Assembly (NCBI GenBank): GCA_013339895.1
Contig: JABACO010000080.1
Coordinates: forward strand, 62,001 to 126,000
Reading direction: 5' to 3'
Origin: Ephydatia muelleri
Lineage: Eukaryota; Porifera; Demospongiae; Spongillida; Spongillidae
DNA length: 64,000 nt
Below, piece after piece: positions 48,288 to 58,706 of this stretch; position 1 is the first letter of the stretch; each line of letters starts with the position of its first letter. The notes beneath the pieces were generated by a model. That model was not told the origin of the DNA. It saw only the letters and a list, made by a program, of their open reading frames with translations, and did no database searches. The translations under genes were made by a program, and so were the position numbers.

Positions 48288-49097
48288 GGTTGCAAGGGAA
48301 TGACGTCTTTGTTAGTCTGCCTACTGGAAGTGGAAAGTCTCTTATTTGTGCTGTTCTACCGTTTGCGTTTGACCACCTACGCGGCAGCGAAGGTACCATT
48401 GTTGTCGTTGTTTATACAGTCACAACTAGAACGAAAATACATTGCATTCTAGCAGAGATAATATACTATCTCTGATCTAGGAATGAAAGACCCTGTCATC
48501 ATTGCCATGTCACCAGACAAGGCCAATATGTCCTACTGGGTGAAAGAAAGAGGAACCGTATAGGGAATGTTTGCCCCACTTGGCTGCTAAGTTATGTAAT
48601 GAAAGAACCAAAATGCCCCGAGTTATCATCTGTCGGCGATGTGAAGTCTGTGCATCAATATATGACTGTTTCCTCTCCACTCTGAAGCATGTATTTACTG
48701 AGCCGGTATCTGGCCTATAATGTTGTCCAAGTTCAGACTAGTGGACATGTACACTAGTGTCACCCAAAAGGAGGTTCAGGAAAGCATTGTAAAATCATTC
48801 TCCTGTGCAACTGCCTCTCTTCGCAAAGGATGTATGTACTATTGCATTTGGAATGGGGGGGGTAGATTGTGCAGGTGTCAACCAGGTTATTCACTGGAGA
48901 CCTTCTGCCGATGTGGTAGAGCTGGGCAAAATAGTCAGGCATCCAGTGCAGTAATTTATGTAAACAAATCTGACCTCAGCATGAGAACTACCTCAAAAGA
49001 AATGAAGAAGTATTGTGTCCAATTTGACATGCAATGCCGTTCTGTGAGAGACTCGCACGTTAAACTTACGTGGAAAGGTGCCTTATTTCTAGTTTGA
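48288..49097 (+). pseudogene. RecQ helicase, middle and C-terminal fragment, in inverted orientation
   Basis: It starts abruptly at QGNDVFVSLPTGSGKSLICA (Walker A intact) and continues with VLPFAFDHLRGSEGTIVVVV. It lacks the DEAH block, then reads MSYWVKER-like, then KFRLVDMYTSVTQKEVQESI, CTIAFGMG-like (frameshifted in a G run), CAGVNQVIHW, then GRAGQNSQASSAVIYVNKSD. It is the close paralogue of the minus-strand RecQ in the 7386-9160 element. Its N-terminal piece lies at 50492-50646 on the opposite strand. Confidence 0.88.
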
Positions 49098-50490
49098 GAT
49101 CATAGTTTGTGCTGTTGCTTAATTATGTGTCGGTGTGTAGACCATCGATGTTTTTATTATGCTTACATTTATAGTATCAGCTGATATGCAAAGCCTCGAG
49201 TTATGTTTTAGATGATATCACGGAAATAGTGCCGTTAGGGAGTATGAGCTTTAATTTCAATGCATAAAGCTATGAGTTTCTTAGCAGATCACAATCACTG
49301 TACGTCTTAAGAGAGCATCATGTTTTGGGCCTTGCTGTTAGCTACATGTAGTTCCCAGTTTATGATGTACGTGCTGTTGCTTATGTATCAGCCTTATGTG
49401 GTGTAGCAATGTTCGTGTGGTGACAGGTCTTAAGAGTAGTCTCTGCTTTAAGAGACTCAGGCGTAATATGTAACTAGAAAAGCTTTGTGTTGTGTTCTTG
49501 AAAATGCTACAAATTACACCTGTACGAACTTGAAGATTACTGATTTAAGAGAGGTTTGTATTTGCACAAGTTGTGGTTGCGATTGACAATATCATAATGT
49601 TTTTTTGCTGTATATGGATAAACTCTGCTTTAAAGCTCTCTTATTATAGTGACTCGATTATTTAATTCATGGTGTGCTTATTGTGTCAAACATTCAAACA
49701 TTGTGTCAAACATTCAGCTATCGTTTTACTGCCATTTTAAGAGGGCTAGGTAATGCATCTTCGTTGCACGTTCCCAGGTCATAATGGACCAACATGCGGG
49801 GGTAGATTATCTTGTTTGTTATGTGAGTGTGTGATTTCAATACTTATCCAATGATTGTGGATACTGTTGAGGTATGTAAACCACTTTGTTAAATGAGGTA
49901 TGCTTTCATTGAAAAAGTGAACCTGTATATGTTTTAGATGCTGCTTTTGTTAACCATATCAGTAATGCTATAAGCCACCAGCTACAATGCTTGGATTTAA
50001 GAGCGGTGTCATTGTACTTTCAGGTTTTTCGCTGAAGGCAGCTGTTTTAGGACAGGTTTGCTTGCAACAAGTTGTGATTTTATATAGCTATTTCCATATC
50101 ATAATGTGTGCTAACTACTGTTTATGGATATAGACCCTCTGTTTTAAGAGTTCCTTCATGCAGGGGTGTGCTTAACTGTCTAATTGTGCAACCCATTAGA
50201 TGATCAAGTAGAGATAACAATCCTTTTTTTTTTAAAGCACCTAAAAAGAGTGCTGTTTTTAAGATAGGTTAGTTATGAGTCCTATAGATCACATTCTGTG
50301 CTCTTGCTTAAGCATGGATACTAGGCTGTCATGTCTAGGAAATACCAGTTGTGATTTGAAGAATTACTTTAGTATCGAATAATGTTGCAAGTAGGTTTGT
50401 GATGCTTGGTGGTGTTATTTCGTCACGTTATGAGCAATTCCGAATTAGTGGTAGAATCAGAAGGTTTGAAATGTTTAGGAATTCATAGAA
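49094..50490 (+). repeat. degenerate repeat array, plus orientation
   Basis: Units carry GATCATAGTTTGTGCTGTTG (49099), TTATGATGTACGTGCTGTTG (49362), CATAATGTGTGCTAACTAC (50099) and GATCACATTCTGTGCTCTTG (50286). TTAAGAG words also recur (49314, 49430, 49540, 49738, 50000, 50143). It is the reverse orientation of the array left of 48286. No gene is recognised. Confidence 0.7.
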
Positions 50491-50491
50491 T

Positions 50492-50646
50492 TTCTTTGCA
50501 GCGTGCAATTGTTGATCTCGAAGATCATGGTTTCCTAATCTACGGGCAGCATGCAATATTGACTCCTCTATCGGGCCTTCATCCGACATCGCAAATGCAA
50601 ATTGCGTTTGAGCATGTATCAAGCACATCACGTAAATTACGCACAT
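50492..50646 (-). pseudogene. RecQ helicase N-terminal fragment
   Basis: The minus-strand frame reads MSDEGPIEESILHAARRLG, then HDLRDQQLHAAKKF and stops matching at 50492, exactly where the 48288 fragment would continue (QGNDVF). The start lies just inside the transposon's right TIR. Confidence 0.88.
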
Positions 50647-50790
50647 TACGTAAATCTAAATTTAGACGTAAACTTCCGTCGTCAAAAATCAGGGACGCTG
50701 GAACAAAAATGTTCGACGATATTCCCAGACCCAACTGTCGTAGTGTAAGCGATAAACACTTACGTCATGGTGGGTCTGGGTACGAGACTA
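50640..50790 (-). mobile_element. right TIR of a third DUF6589/RecQ-type element
   Basis: It matches the TIR of the 7386-9160 element closely, from TTACGTAAATCTAAATTTAG to GGGTCTGGGTACGAGACTA at 50790. The inner hairpin boxes CCCAGACCC and GGGTCTGGG are kept. The corresponding left end was not found in the window, so the element is truncated or extends into rearranged sequence. Confidence 0.88.
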
Positions 50791-51215
50791 GTTCGAGACG
50801 TCGGCAACATCCATTAATTGTTCGTGCGTTTCGACATATGTAGCCACGCCAACAAATTGAACGACGAGACGTCGAAGGCAGCGAAGCTAGCTCGATCCCT
50901 ACAGAGTACTATTACTAGCATACTGCTAGAAGGTGAAGCGCTCTGGAACTCAGTGGGCCTGGCGAAGCGCTAGCTCCAGTTTTCCTGCACGACCTGCAGA
51001 AAATGCTGGAGCCATGTCCGAGTTCTACCTTGTTCGTTGCGGGCCTCGACTATCTTCTAGCAACCTTACAAAACGCAATATTGTGAATAAGTTGCCTTGT
51101 TTCCTGCAGAGGGCAAAAGACACCCTGCGCGCCAGTGCTATTTGAAGTAGTATTCGTCGCGTCCTTTGGATGGACTGGGCTGGTAGGCCCTACACGGTAT
51201 TACACTGTATGTTGG
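50791..51215. other. no gene recognised
   Basis: GC-richer sequence with a short frame at 50933-51145 lacking known motifs. Confidence 0.4.
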
Positions 51216-51219
51216 AGGG

Positions 51220-51478
51220 CATCAGAAGAGATCAGGTGGGCACAGCAGAGGAGATCAGGTGGGCACAGCAGAGGAGATCAGGTGGGCAAAGCAGAGGAGA
51301 TCAGGTGGGCACAGCAAAGGAGATCAGGTGGGCACAGCAAAGGACATCAGGTGGGCCAAGCAGAGGAGATCAGGTGGGCACAGCAGAGGAGATCAGGTGG
51401 GCACAGCAAAGGAGATCAGGTGGGCACAGCAGAGGAGATCAGGTGGGCACAGCAGAGGAGATCAGGTGGGCACAGTAG
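51220..51478 (+). repeat. 21-bp minisatellite, about 12 copies
   Basis: The unit ATCAGGTGGGCACAGCAGAGG has variants (CAAAGCAGAGG, CAGCAAAGG, CCAAGCAGAGG). Because 21 is a multiple of three, open frames of 75-138 codons read the repeat. I see no sign that they are real genes. Confidence 0.95.
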
Positions 51479-51849
51479 CAGGATGACACAACCCTGTGCA
51501 ATGCCCTCCACTAGAGAAATGACCAGTTCTCAGCGGTGGTCAGAAGCATAGCATATCAGACAGGCACAGGCTGGGATACTGAGCTTGTGATTGTAGTGCC
51601 AGGAAGTATCTGGAAGGATCTAGGTGCATGCACATGGTTATGTATATCAATTATAATACAACCATATCAGAAAAAGACCATGCACTGGCAAATATTGAGT
51701 ATAGAAAAATGAGTACAAAAATCACAAACGAGTATAAAAAGATTGCCAAATCAGAAAAGAAATATGCAAGAGATCAAAAATGGATACAAAATGAGTATAT
51801 AACTGGCAAAGGCAAACCGATCTTAGAAAAAGTTTCACAACTAGTCTTC

Positions 51850-52545
51850 ATACACTGGTTCAATAGGCTGCTGTGGTGACAACATTGGGGGGTGGTGATC
51901 TTGCAGGCTGTAACTGAGGATATAAGATGGAGTCCTCTTCAGCCAGCATTGTCTGCATTTCTACGCTAGATGGTATCCCCTCATGGAAATGCATCTTCAA
52001 CCATGTTTGAAACCATTTGTATGTGTTAGTTTGGCTGGTGAGTACACTTCTGCAGTACTTGCGCTACATGAAATGTACTCTCATAAAGTAAATAGGTAAA
52101 AACGTTTATAGCAGGTATACATACCAACACAGCCACATGAAGCTTGTAGTTTGGTATTGCTTCCTTTTCCACTTTTAAAAATGGAAGAAATTTGTCTACA
52201 AATTCGTCACACCTCAATGCAGCAAAATCTTTGCAGGGTCGCAGTCCAAGAATCTGCAATATAATATCAATAAACACCATTACATATACAGGTAAACATA
52301 CCCTCCGCCGTTCTTCTGCCCAAATGTTTATACTATTACTGATATCTCTTTCTGATCAGGGAGCCTGTCCATGACTTTGCAGAATAGAAGTCCTGATTCT
52401 ACTAGCAAGTCATCCTGAATGAAAAGACAGCACAAACATGTGTCACTAGCTGTTGATAATTTTGTTTGCTTACCTTGAACCCACTCTTCTCGATACAAAA
52501 TGAGCTCTGCACTAGGTCATTTAATGTAGCTCTGATATTCTCCTG
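51850..52545 (-). CDS. exons of an unknown minus-strand gene, 5' end cut by a transposon
   Basis: Four exon-like segments with good borders, read right to left. About 52475-52540: NIRATLNDLVQSSFCIEKSG, donor GTAAGC. About 52341-52415: DDLLVESGLLFCKVMDRLPD, donor GTAATA. About 52116-52255: ILGLRPCKDFAALRCDEFVD followed by KFLPFLKVEKEAIPNYKL, donor GTATGT. The last at about 51878-52040: TYKWFQTWLKMHFHEGIPSS and EMQTMLAEEDSILYPQLQPA, ending with a stop TGA near 51877. The upstream side runs into the hAT-like GGCGGATCCAGCGAGG stretch at 52552. I do not recognise the protein. It may be a truncated host gene. Confidence 0.5.
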
Positions 52546-52547
52546 CT

Positions 52548-52605
52548 CGCAAGGGCGGATCCAGCGAGGGGGTCCTGGGGGTCCGGACCCCCCTCAGGAC
52601 CCATG
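52548..52605. mobile_element. hAT/MITE-like terminus
   Basis: GGGCGGATCCAGCGAGGGGG, then GGGGGTCCGGACCCCC, resembles the CAGTGGCGGATCCAGG termini at 52812 and 61514. It contains a perfect palindrome, GGGGGTCCGGACCCCC. Confidence 0.5.
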
Positions 52606-52756
52606 ATGAATATAATTACTATTAATACCCCAGTCACGTGCGCATAAAGGTGCTTCGTGCTTCGGTGTATTGTTCCTCGTCGTTTAAATGCGTTGCTTTG
52701 CATTCTTCGTATATCATATAGGCGTCGGAAGGTAAATTACGAAATATAACCTGCAT

Positions 52757-52779
52757 TGGGGGGGGGGGGGGGGGGGGGG
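52757..52779. repeat. poly-G homopolymer
   Basis: About 23 G in a row, directly upstream of the hAT-like terminus at 52812. Confidence 0.9.
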
Positions 52780-52811
52780 AAGGGTAGGCGGCTGATTTAA
52801 ATTCATACAAT

Positions 52812-52870
52812 CAGTGGCGGATCCAGGAATTTGGCGAGGGGTCCGACATGAATAATAGATGAGGGGAGGG
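52812..52870 (+). mobile_element. hAT-like terminus CAGTGGCGGATCCAGG (left-facing)
   Basis: CAGTGGCGGATCCAGGAATT and the next about 40 bp (GGCGAGGGGTCCGACATGAA, AATAGATGA) match, in inverted orientation, 61447-61514. CAG at the tip and the GGATCC word are typical of a hAT-type MITE. Flanking 8-mers (CATACAAT here, CTGCTCGG at the other) do not match, so the two need not belong to one insertion. Confidence 0.65.
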
Positions 52871-52917
52871 GCGTGTACGAACGATGTCATTGTAACAATG
52901 ACATCGTTCGTACACGC
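52871..52917. repeat. perfect 22-bp-arm palindrome
   Basis: Arms GCGTGTACGAACGATGTCAT plus TG and the exact complement, separated by TAA. It lies eight bases outside the target duplication of the 52934 element. Confidence 0.95.
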
Positions 52918-52933
52918 GACAGTGACATAGAGA

Positions 52934-53036
52934 TAGTCTCGTACCCAGACCCTGATTCCCACAGCTACGGATGGATTACATCACCGCTACGTGGAAAGAG
53001 GGTCTGGCGAAATGCCCAACAAAAGTCGTTCTACGT
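52934..53036 (+). repeat. left TIR with internal hairpin boxes
   Basis: CCAGACCCT (52945-52953) and its complement AGGGTCTGG (52999-53007) lie within the TIR, so each TIR can fold on itself. The right TIR is an exact mirror. The same box arrangement, with different loop sequence, is present in the 7386-9160 element. Confidence 0.93.
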
Positions 53037-53139
53037 TAATAAATGATACGTCATCAAACACGGTGCAATATGACGTCGCACGGTGTTAGAAACGTCATTT
53101 AGCTCCGTATAGATTGAGTTGATTTTAATTGGTTCGGAA

Positions 53140-56100
53140 ATGCTTCGCTGCAAGCTTTGCGTAGATCCCGTCTTGTGTTCCAAAAACAGGAGGCAGCTTG
53201 CTAGCCTATCATCAAAAAATTGCAGAGCAGTACTGACGGATTTAGCTTGCGAATGTGGGCAATCAAAAAGCAATGTTGCAAAGGACTACGGAGAAGGCTA
53301 TGTGTGCAAAAAGTGCTTCAACGCAATTGCCAAGTACTCAGCCCTTCAAGAGGAAGTCCAGAACCGTAAACGCGAGCTGCTGTCAAAGTTGTCTCGTCAC
53401 GTGGGTTCATCGGCTACGCATGAAACGCAAGGCACAAAGCGATCGGCCGATACTGTTCCTCACGCCGCACATGCTGTCAAAGTAGGTCCGGATTAGGCTA
53501 TTTGTTAACTCAGGTAATATTTCCTCTCTATATAGGTTGTTGTTACGTATCAAGATTATGAAAAGAAGTACAATCTGTCTCCAACAAGAGAACCAATTGG
53601 GAAGTGCTTAGGTCGTAACGCGAAGCGGGCATTTGCGAAGCATTCATTGGAGTCTCCAGCACTGCTCGAACATTTCCTGCTTCGAATCAATAAGATCATT
53701 CGTAAAGAGATGAGTCAGGTTCTTCGTGATACTGCATACAACATTAAAAAAGCTCAACGAGAAACCATGACAGCCCTCTCGTGGGCGAACGAATACCGTA
53801 CATTACGACAGAAAGCACCAGTTCTTGTACGATTTCTTGATGCTTGCATTCCAAAAGAGAGTTCAAGAAGACAATGTACCATCATGACTTGTATTGGAGT
53901 TTTGGCCAAGTCTCATTGTAGAAATACGCTTCTTCATGCTTTCATATCACTGGTTCTCAGTTATGGACATGCAGGAAAGCTGGTATGTGCATTGGGTGTT
54001 ATTGATTTTACTAGTTATTTCAAGCTTTTTATGGTTCATACTATACTTATAGGTGTATTCAAGGCTCCAGAAACTTGGCTTATGTCTCTCTGACAGCAGC
54101 ACACGAGCACTGCTAGACATCCTAGGAACTGACCATGATAAAGTTGTTAAGAACTGGGTTTCAGAACTATCTTTACCAACCAATCAGGTAAGTACTAGCT
54201 CATGTAAGGGTTTCAGCATGTATATAAACTTGATGGCAATCTATCAACAGGGTATTATGTCATTTGCTCCAGCAACATTATTTGATTCAGAGGACACATC
54301 CAATTCTACTTCTAGCTTATCCACAGTATTCAACGAACAGTCACAGTCTAATTCTTTTCGTGCATCAACTCCAGTCTCATTAGTTCCCTCATCACCCACC
54401 ACCCACCACCACAACTGGCATCATCATCCTCATCATCATCATCGTTTGTGACAGCACTTCCCCTGTGGGTCCAGGTGACTTTTCTCTAGTCACTGCTGAG
54501 TCTTCACCCTCCTGTGACACTCATACTAGCACCAGTGATGAAGATACTGCTCCTTTAGCTGCAGCAGGTATGATATCATTTGTAGTTAAATTTAAAAGAT
54601 ATGCATAACTGCTCGTCGTCATGCACTATTAGAGCAAAACAGTCCTCAAGATGGTTCCCCAGTTCTTGATTGCGGTGAATGGAATGGATTTAAGCTCATT
54701 GGTGACAATATTGATAAGAACATAAAACCCCGAGACATGAGGATCAACAACCAAACAAAATCTTTGCACTATTTCCATGCCTTTGCAGTGAAGGACAGGA
54801 TAAATTTCAGTGACATCACTAACAATGCTGAACTGGTTTATCCAGATGACATAGACTACAGTGTTTTCTATCCAAATGATGATGATGATGCGCAGTTGGT
54901 TTCTAACTTTCAAACACTTGTGACCAGAATATTTGTTGAACATATTCCTCATCTTCAACATTTGTTTGGCAAAGTTACACATAACATCCAACACAAGTAT
55001 TCAAAGAACATGAGTATTAAATCAACTGTGGTATGTCCTTCCCATCTCTGCCTGTGCATTTTAGGTTTAGTATATCTTTGTTAATTTTATTATACAGGTC
55101 CCATTAGGAGTCATTCTTAAGAATGAGAATATCTTAAATGATATGGTCGATATTTTGGATGTACTTCATCAATATGTACCCAAGACCACCACCACCCAGA
55201 CCTATACAATACTTGTGCAGAGGATGGAAGCACGAGAACAACTGAGGTCCACATTGATCACATCAACCCTGTTCTCATAGGTGGAGATCAGCTGACAGTG
55301 GCAAGGGTTCGAGGTAGTCAGGATGCTCTCCTAAACTCTGAGAGTGGTATGCAGCGTGTTCAGGGACTTATACCAGTCATAGAAGACTGGCATACCAAGA
55401 TGTGCTATATGCAGGTATACTGCCCATGTTGATCATGTCTTTGATACCAGACTAGACACTAGACTGTACACATGGTAATGTCCCCACCTAAGAGCATCTG
55501 CTCAGCAGCAGCATGCACATGATTTGAAGCATTGTTTAAGGCTTATTAATGCTGTATGAATGCTCATTCCGTGCTAATGCATACATGTACTCCCTATAAT
55601 GCTGTAGCATATCGCTAACTGAGTTCCCTCGACCCCTGTCATGCCATCTATACTAATTGACGGATAACAGTTTTGCCCAAAAGGGTTCAGGCGGCAACCT
55701 GGTGACAGGGTGTACCCATCAGGCCAAATCTGGGACCAAGGTAGCGCTGGCTTGCCTTGGGTGCGACCAGACGTGCCACTACCATGACGTGGTCATGGTG
55801 AGTGGTAGGCCCTCCCCGCTGACCGACCTGGGACCAAGGTAGCGCTGGCTTGCCTAGGGTGCGTCCAGGTGTGCCACACCATGACGCGGTCATGGGTTTG
55901 ACGTGGTTGGTCAGGGTAGAAGCCCGAAGGGTGCCGCCTGCCATTGATGTATGACATGAAAATCAGTGTACAAGGTACAATCAATGCACAAGCGGAGTGG
56001 TGGGTGGGTCAGCAATATTCAGGTGGTCCATAGGCAGGCTATGAGACTGAATGGCTGCTTTCCCAAGTACACCATTTATATATACATACAATACATTGTT

Positions 56101-57050
56101 TACTCCCTAAACAAAATCACTTATTACTCCCTCTGTCCTCTGTCCCTCCCCTCCCCCAAGTATTAGAATGTGTAAATAAGTCACTTCAATGAAATCTTAT
56201 TGGCACATTTTTTGCACTTGTTCTGTTAATTGGCTACCTAGGTGGTGTGGAAGAGGCTGTACAACACCAGTTCTGGAGTGGATAAGGGAACCTTATTCCA
56301 ACTGAGGAACCTTATAAACAGACGGAATGTTGTGTCTGACGTGAGTAAGGACACTGCTGCCTGCGAGGAGTTTATGGAGCTCATCACTGTAGCACACATA
56401 CTGTCAGCTGCAGTTCATATCACTGGTGTTCCAGACTTAGAAGGGCTATCAAAAAAGATCTTATCCAGTGAAAATCATTTTGCAGCTGTCAGCTCTATTG
56501 CTAAGACTTTGTGCTCTGATGTGGTCACCCTATCATTTGCTGCAAAGCCATCTACAGGTTCAGCGGACTGTGTTATGGAGTATGCCAAAGAAACTTTGTC
56601 ACTAGGGTTGCTTCTTTTGGAGTTCAATGACGCCATTAGAGAAGGGGATGGTTGCAGAGTGTTGCGGTGCTGGAAGTTCCTATTCCTTTTTTTTCGTGCC
56701 GCAGGGCACAAAATTATTGCATTGAAGCGTTCCACTTACTCATGCAGTACTACTACACACTAAACACCTCGATGTGCTGAGCAAATGCTGTGGGGGCGCT
56801 TTGTCAATAGTGTAGGTGGACCAGGTCACAATATTTCAGGAGACTTGCACATGGAACACCTAAATAGGATCCTGAAAGATACTGTGAGTCATCTTGGTGC
56901 CAACAAGACCCCCAAAATCCATAGTAAGGGCTGCTAAAGCATTGGGTCCTTTGAAAGATATTTTAGCAGAATTCGACAAGATAACTGGTGTATGGTTTAC
57001 AAGCAAGCATTGTAGAAGATCAGAGAAAGAAGATCTTCTGAAATAGTTGC
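53140..57050 (+). pseudogene. DUF6589-domain transposon protein, multi-exon, frameshifted
   Basis: Exon 1 53140-53481: paired Cys motifs CKLCVDPV and GYVCKKCFNAIAKYS (likely zinc binding). Exon 2 53536-53982: VTYQDYEKKYNLSPTREPIG, helical. Exon 3 53053-type border at 54053-54187. A low-complexity Ser/His region runs 54251-54568. Exon 54633-55030: LIGDNIDKNIKPRDMR, NQTKSLHYFHAFAVKDRI. Exon 55099-55414: VLIGGDQLTVARVRGSQ, LIPVIEDWHTKMCYMQ (frameshift inside). From 56242: VVWKRLYNTSSGVDKGTLFQ, LRNLINRRNVV, then in shifted frames NYCIEAFHLLMQYYY, LWGRFVNSVGGPGHNISGDL, HMEHLNRILK. These are the signature blocks of DUF6589 proteins. The acidic and His residues (GDN, GGDQLT, DLHMEH) may be a catalytic set; that is my inference. 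At least three single-base frameshifts (one in exon 6, one near 56705, one near 56770) disable this copy. Confidence 0.88.
55640..55950. repeat. 98-bp duplicated segment in the DUF6589 intron
   Basis: GGGACCAAGGTAGCGCTGGC is present at 55731 and 55829, followed by TTGCCTTGGGTGCG/TTGCCTAGGGTGCG and ATGACG(T/C)GGTCATGG. The intron 55415-56241 is otherwise non-coding. Confidence 0.85.
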
Positions 57051-57171
57051 AGAATTAAATCAAAATGAAGTGTTCCACTATCAACCAGGAAGAAAGCATC
57101 TGCTATTTCCTTCCATGAAATGCAATTGTATGCTAATGTGTATAGATAGACCAAAGCTGACGTCTTGGATG

Positions 57172-58706
57172 TCAGTAAAGGCGGAGAACATCCTTCGCCA
57201 AACATCTTTTACTCATTAGATTATGAGTGCATCTGTATACATGCATGTAATCCTCATTCTGACATAGTGAAATAGTTACATTGGAATGAATTACAATTAC
57301 ATTATCACAATGAAAGTTACGAGAACACACATCACAGCAACTGCAGTCATTATTACTATCATACGTGCAGTCAAAGTATGACATTAGTCTAGCTCTTCTG
57401 CACACATCGTTTCCAGTGCAGTACGATTGCATGTCTTTGGTACAATATGTTCTGAAGTCAGCCTTTTTCCAAAAAAGTACAGCTTGTGCTGGCTGACTGT
57501 TTCTGCCTGCCCGTCCGCATTCCTGCACATAGCTTTCAATATCAGAAGGTGACCCCCAGTGAATGACCTGGCATACATCTGTACAGTCTACACCCATGCC
57601 AAAAGCATTGGTACAGATAACAATTCTTAGTGGAGCATGTCTTTTCTGCAAGGAAGCTATAATAGACTCCTTAACAGAATTGCGTGTTACACTGGTGAAC
57701 ATGTCTACCAGACGAAAATCGCAATATTAGGTGCTCCTGGTGGTTCTGTAAACTCATATTTCATTGCAGAAAGGAAGAAACGATACAACTGTGAGCAGTG
57801 TTCTACCTTCCTGCAATAGATAATGACTCGCGGCATTTGGCACCTTGTTGAACACAATGTATTCAACAGTGGTGAAAATACCTCTTCTATGTTCCCCTTC
57901 TCTCTTACTGCATAGCATATGTTGGGCTTATCAGGTGAAGCAGGACACTATAGTGGGGCTATTCATCCCTAAAATTTTTACAACAGTGTCTCTTGTTGCA
58001 ACAGTTGCAGTAGCTGTGAGTGCCATCACGTGAACATGCGAAGGGATAAGACTTCTCACTGCCCCAAGGTATTTGAACTCTTGCCTGAAGTAGTCACCCC
58101 CTAGGGAAAAATAATGGCTTTAGATGCATGCCCTTTTGCTTGCATTATATTGTACTGACCATTTTGCTACACAGTGGGCCTCATCTACTACAAAAGCTAC
58201 CAGATTTTCCTTGTAAACTGGTGTTGTGAGCATATCCCTCCATAGAGTATTGAGCATCAAAAGCTCCGGACCTATGTAAAGGACTTGAACTTCGCCTCTT
58301 AAATCCTCTCCTGCTGAGCACGATCATTCATTTCACTGCTAAGATAGGCCGCCGATAACCCTTTAGAGTTAAGAGTAGCAACCTACAGTAAAGAACCAAA
58401 CTGTGCATGCACCGTTCATTACAGAACATCGAGCGTACCTGGTCCTTCATTAAGGCTATCAGTGGCGATACAACAATCACTATGCTGCTGTCACGTTGGT
58501 AAAGGCAGTCAAAGGCGAACGGAAGAACTGTGAAACAGAGCGACTTTCCACTTTCCAGTCGGCAAAATAACGAATATGTCATTCCCTTCCATGAAACTTT
58601 TGATCGCATTCAACTGATTCAGACGGATGGAAGCGTAGCCCAGCCTTTGACCAGACTGCAAGATTATAGAGTCAAGATTAACGTCTGCCACAGAGCTAGA
58701 GGACAT
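57172..58706 (-). pseudogene. RecQ-family helicase of the transposon
   Basis: The start ATG is at 58706. Blocks in order: RLGYASIRLNQLNAIKSFME, GNDIFVILPTG then SGKSLCFTVLPFAFD (a one-base indel within Walker A), IVIVVSPLIALMKDQV, a segment with VVDEAHCVAKW (DEAH box), VHVMALTATATV (motif III), SPDKPNICYAV, MPRVIIYCRKVEHCS, RLVDMFTSVTRNSVKES, IVICTNAFGMGVDCTDV, CQVIHWGSPSDIESYVQECG and RAGRNSQ (motif VI). A Cys-rich zinc-binding tail ends it (CSCCDVCSRNFHC). This is the standard RecQ core without an HRDC domain. Frameshifts and a probable intron (near 58080-58150) interrupt it. It converges on the DUF6589 gene and probably aids strand separation during transposition; this role is inferred. 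Confidence 0.88.

Noticed and set aside
48288-50646. Host RecQ/BLM-type helicase gene
   Set aside because: All three RecQ copies lie inside TIR-bounded elements or next to their ends and are frameshifted, so they are transposon genes.
51135-51551. 138-codon Gln/Arg/Gly-rich repeat protein
   Set aside because: It reads a 21-bp minisatellite whose period is a multiple of three. All frames are open and no gene context is seen.
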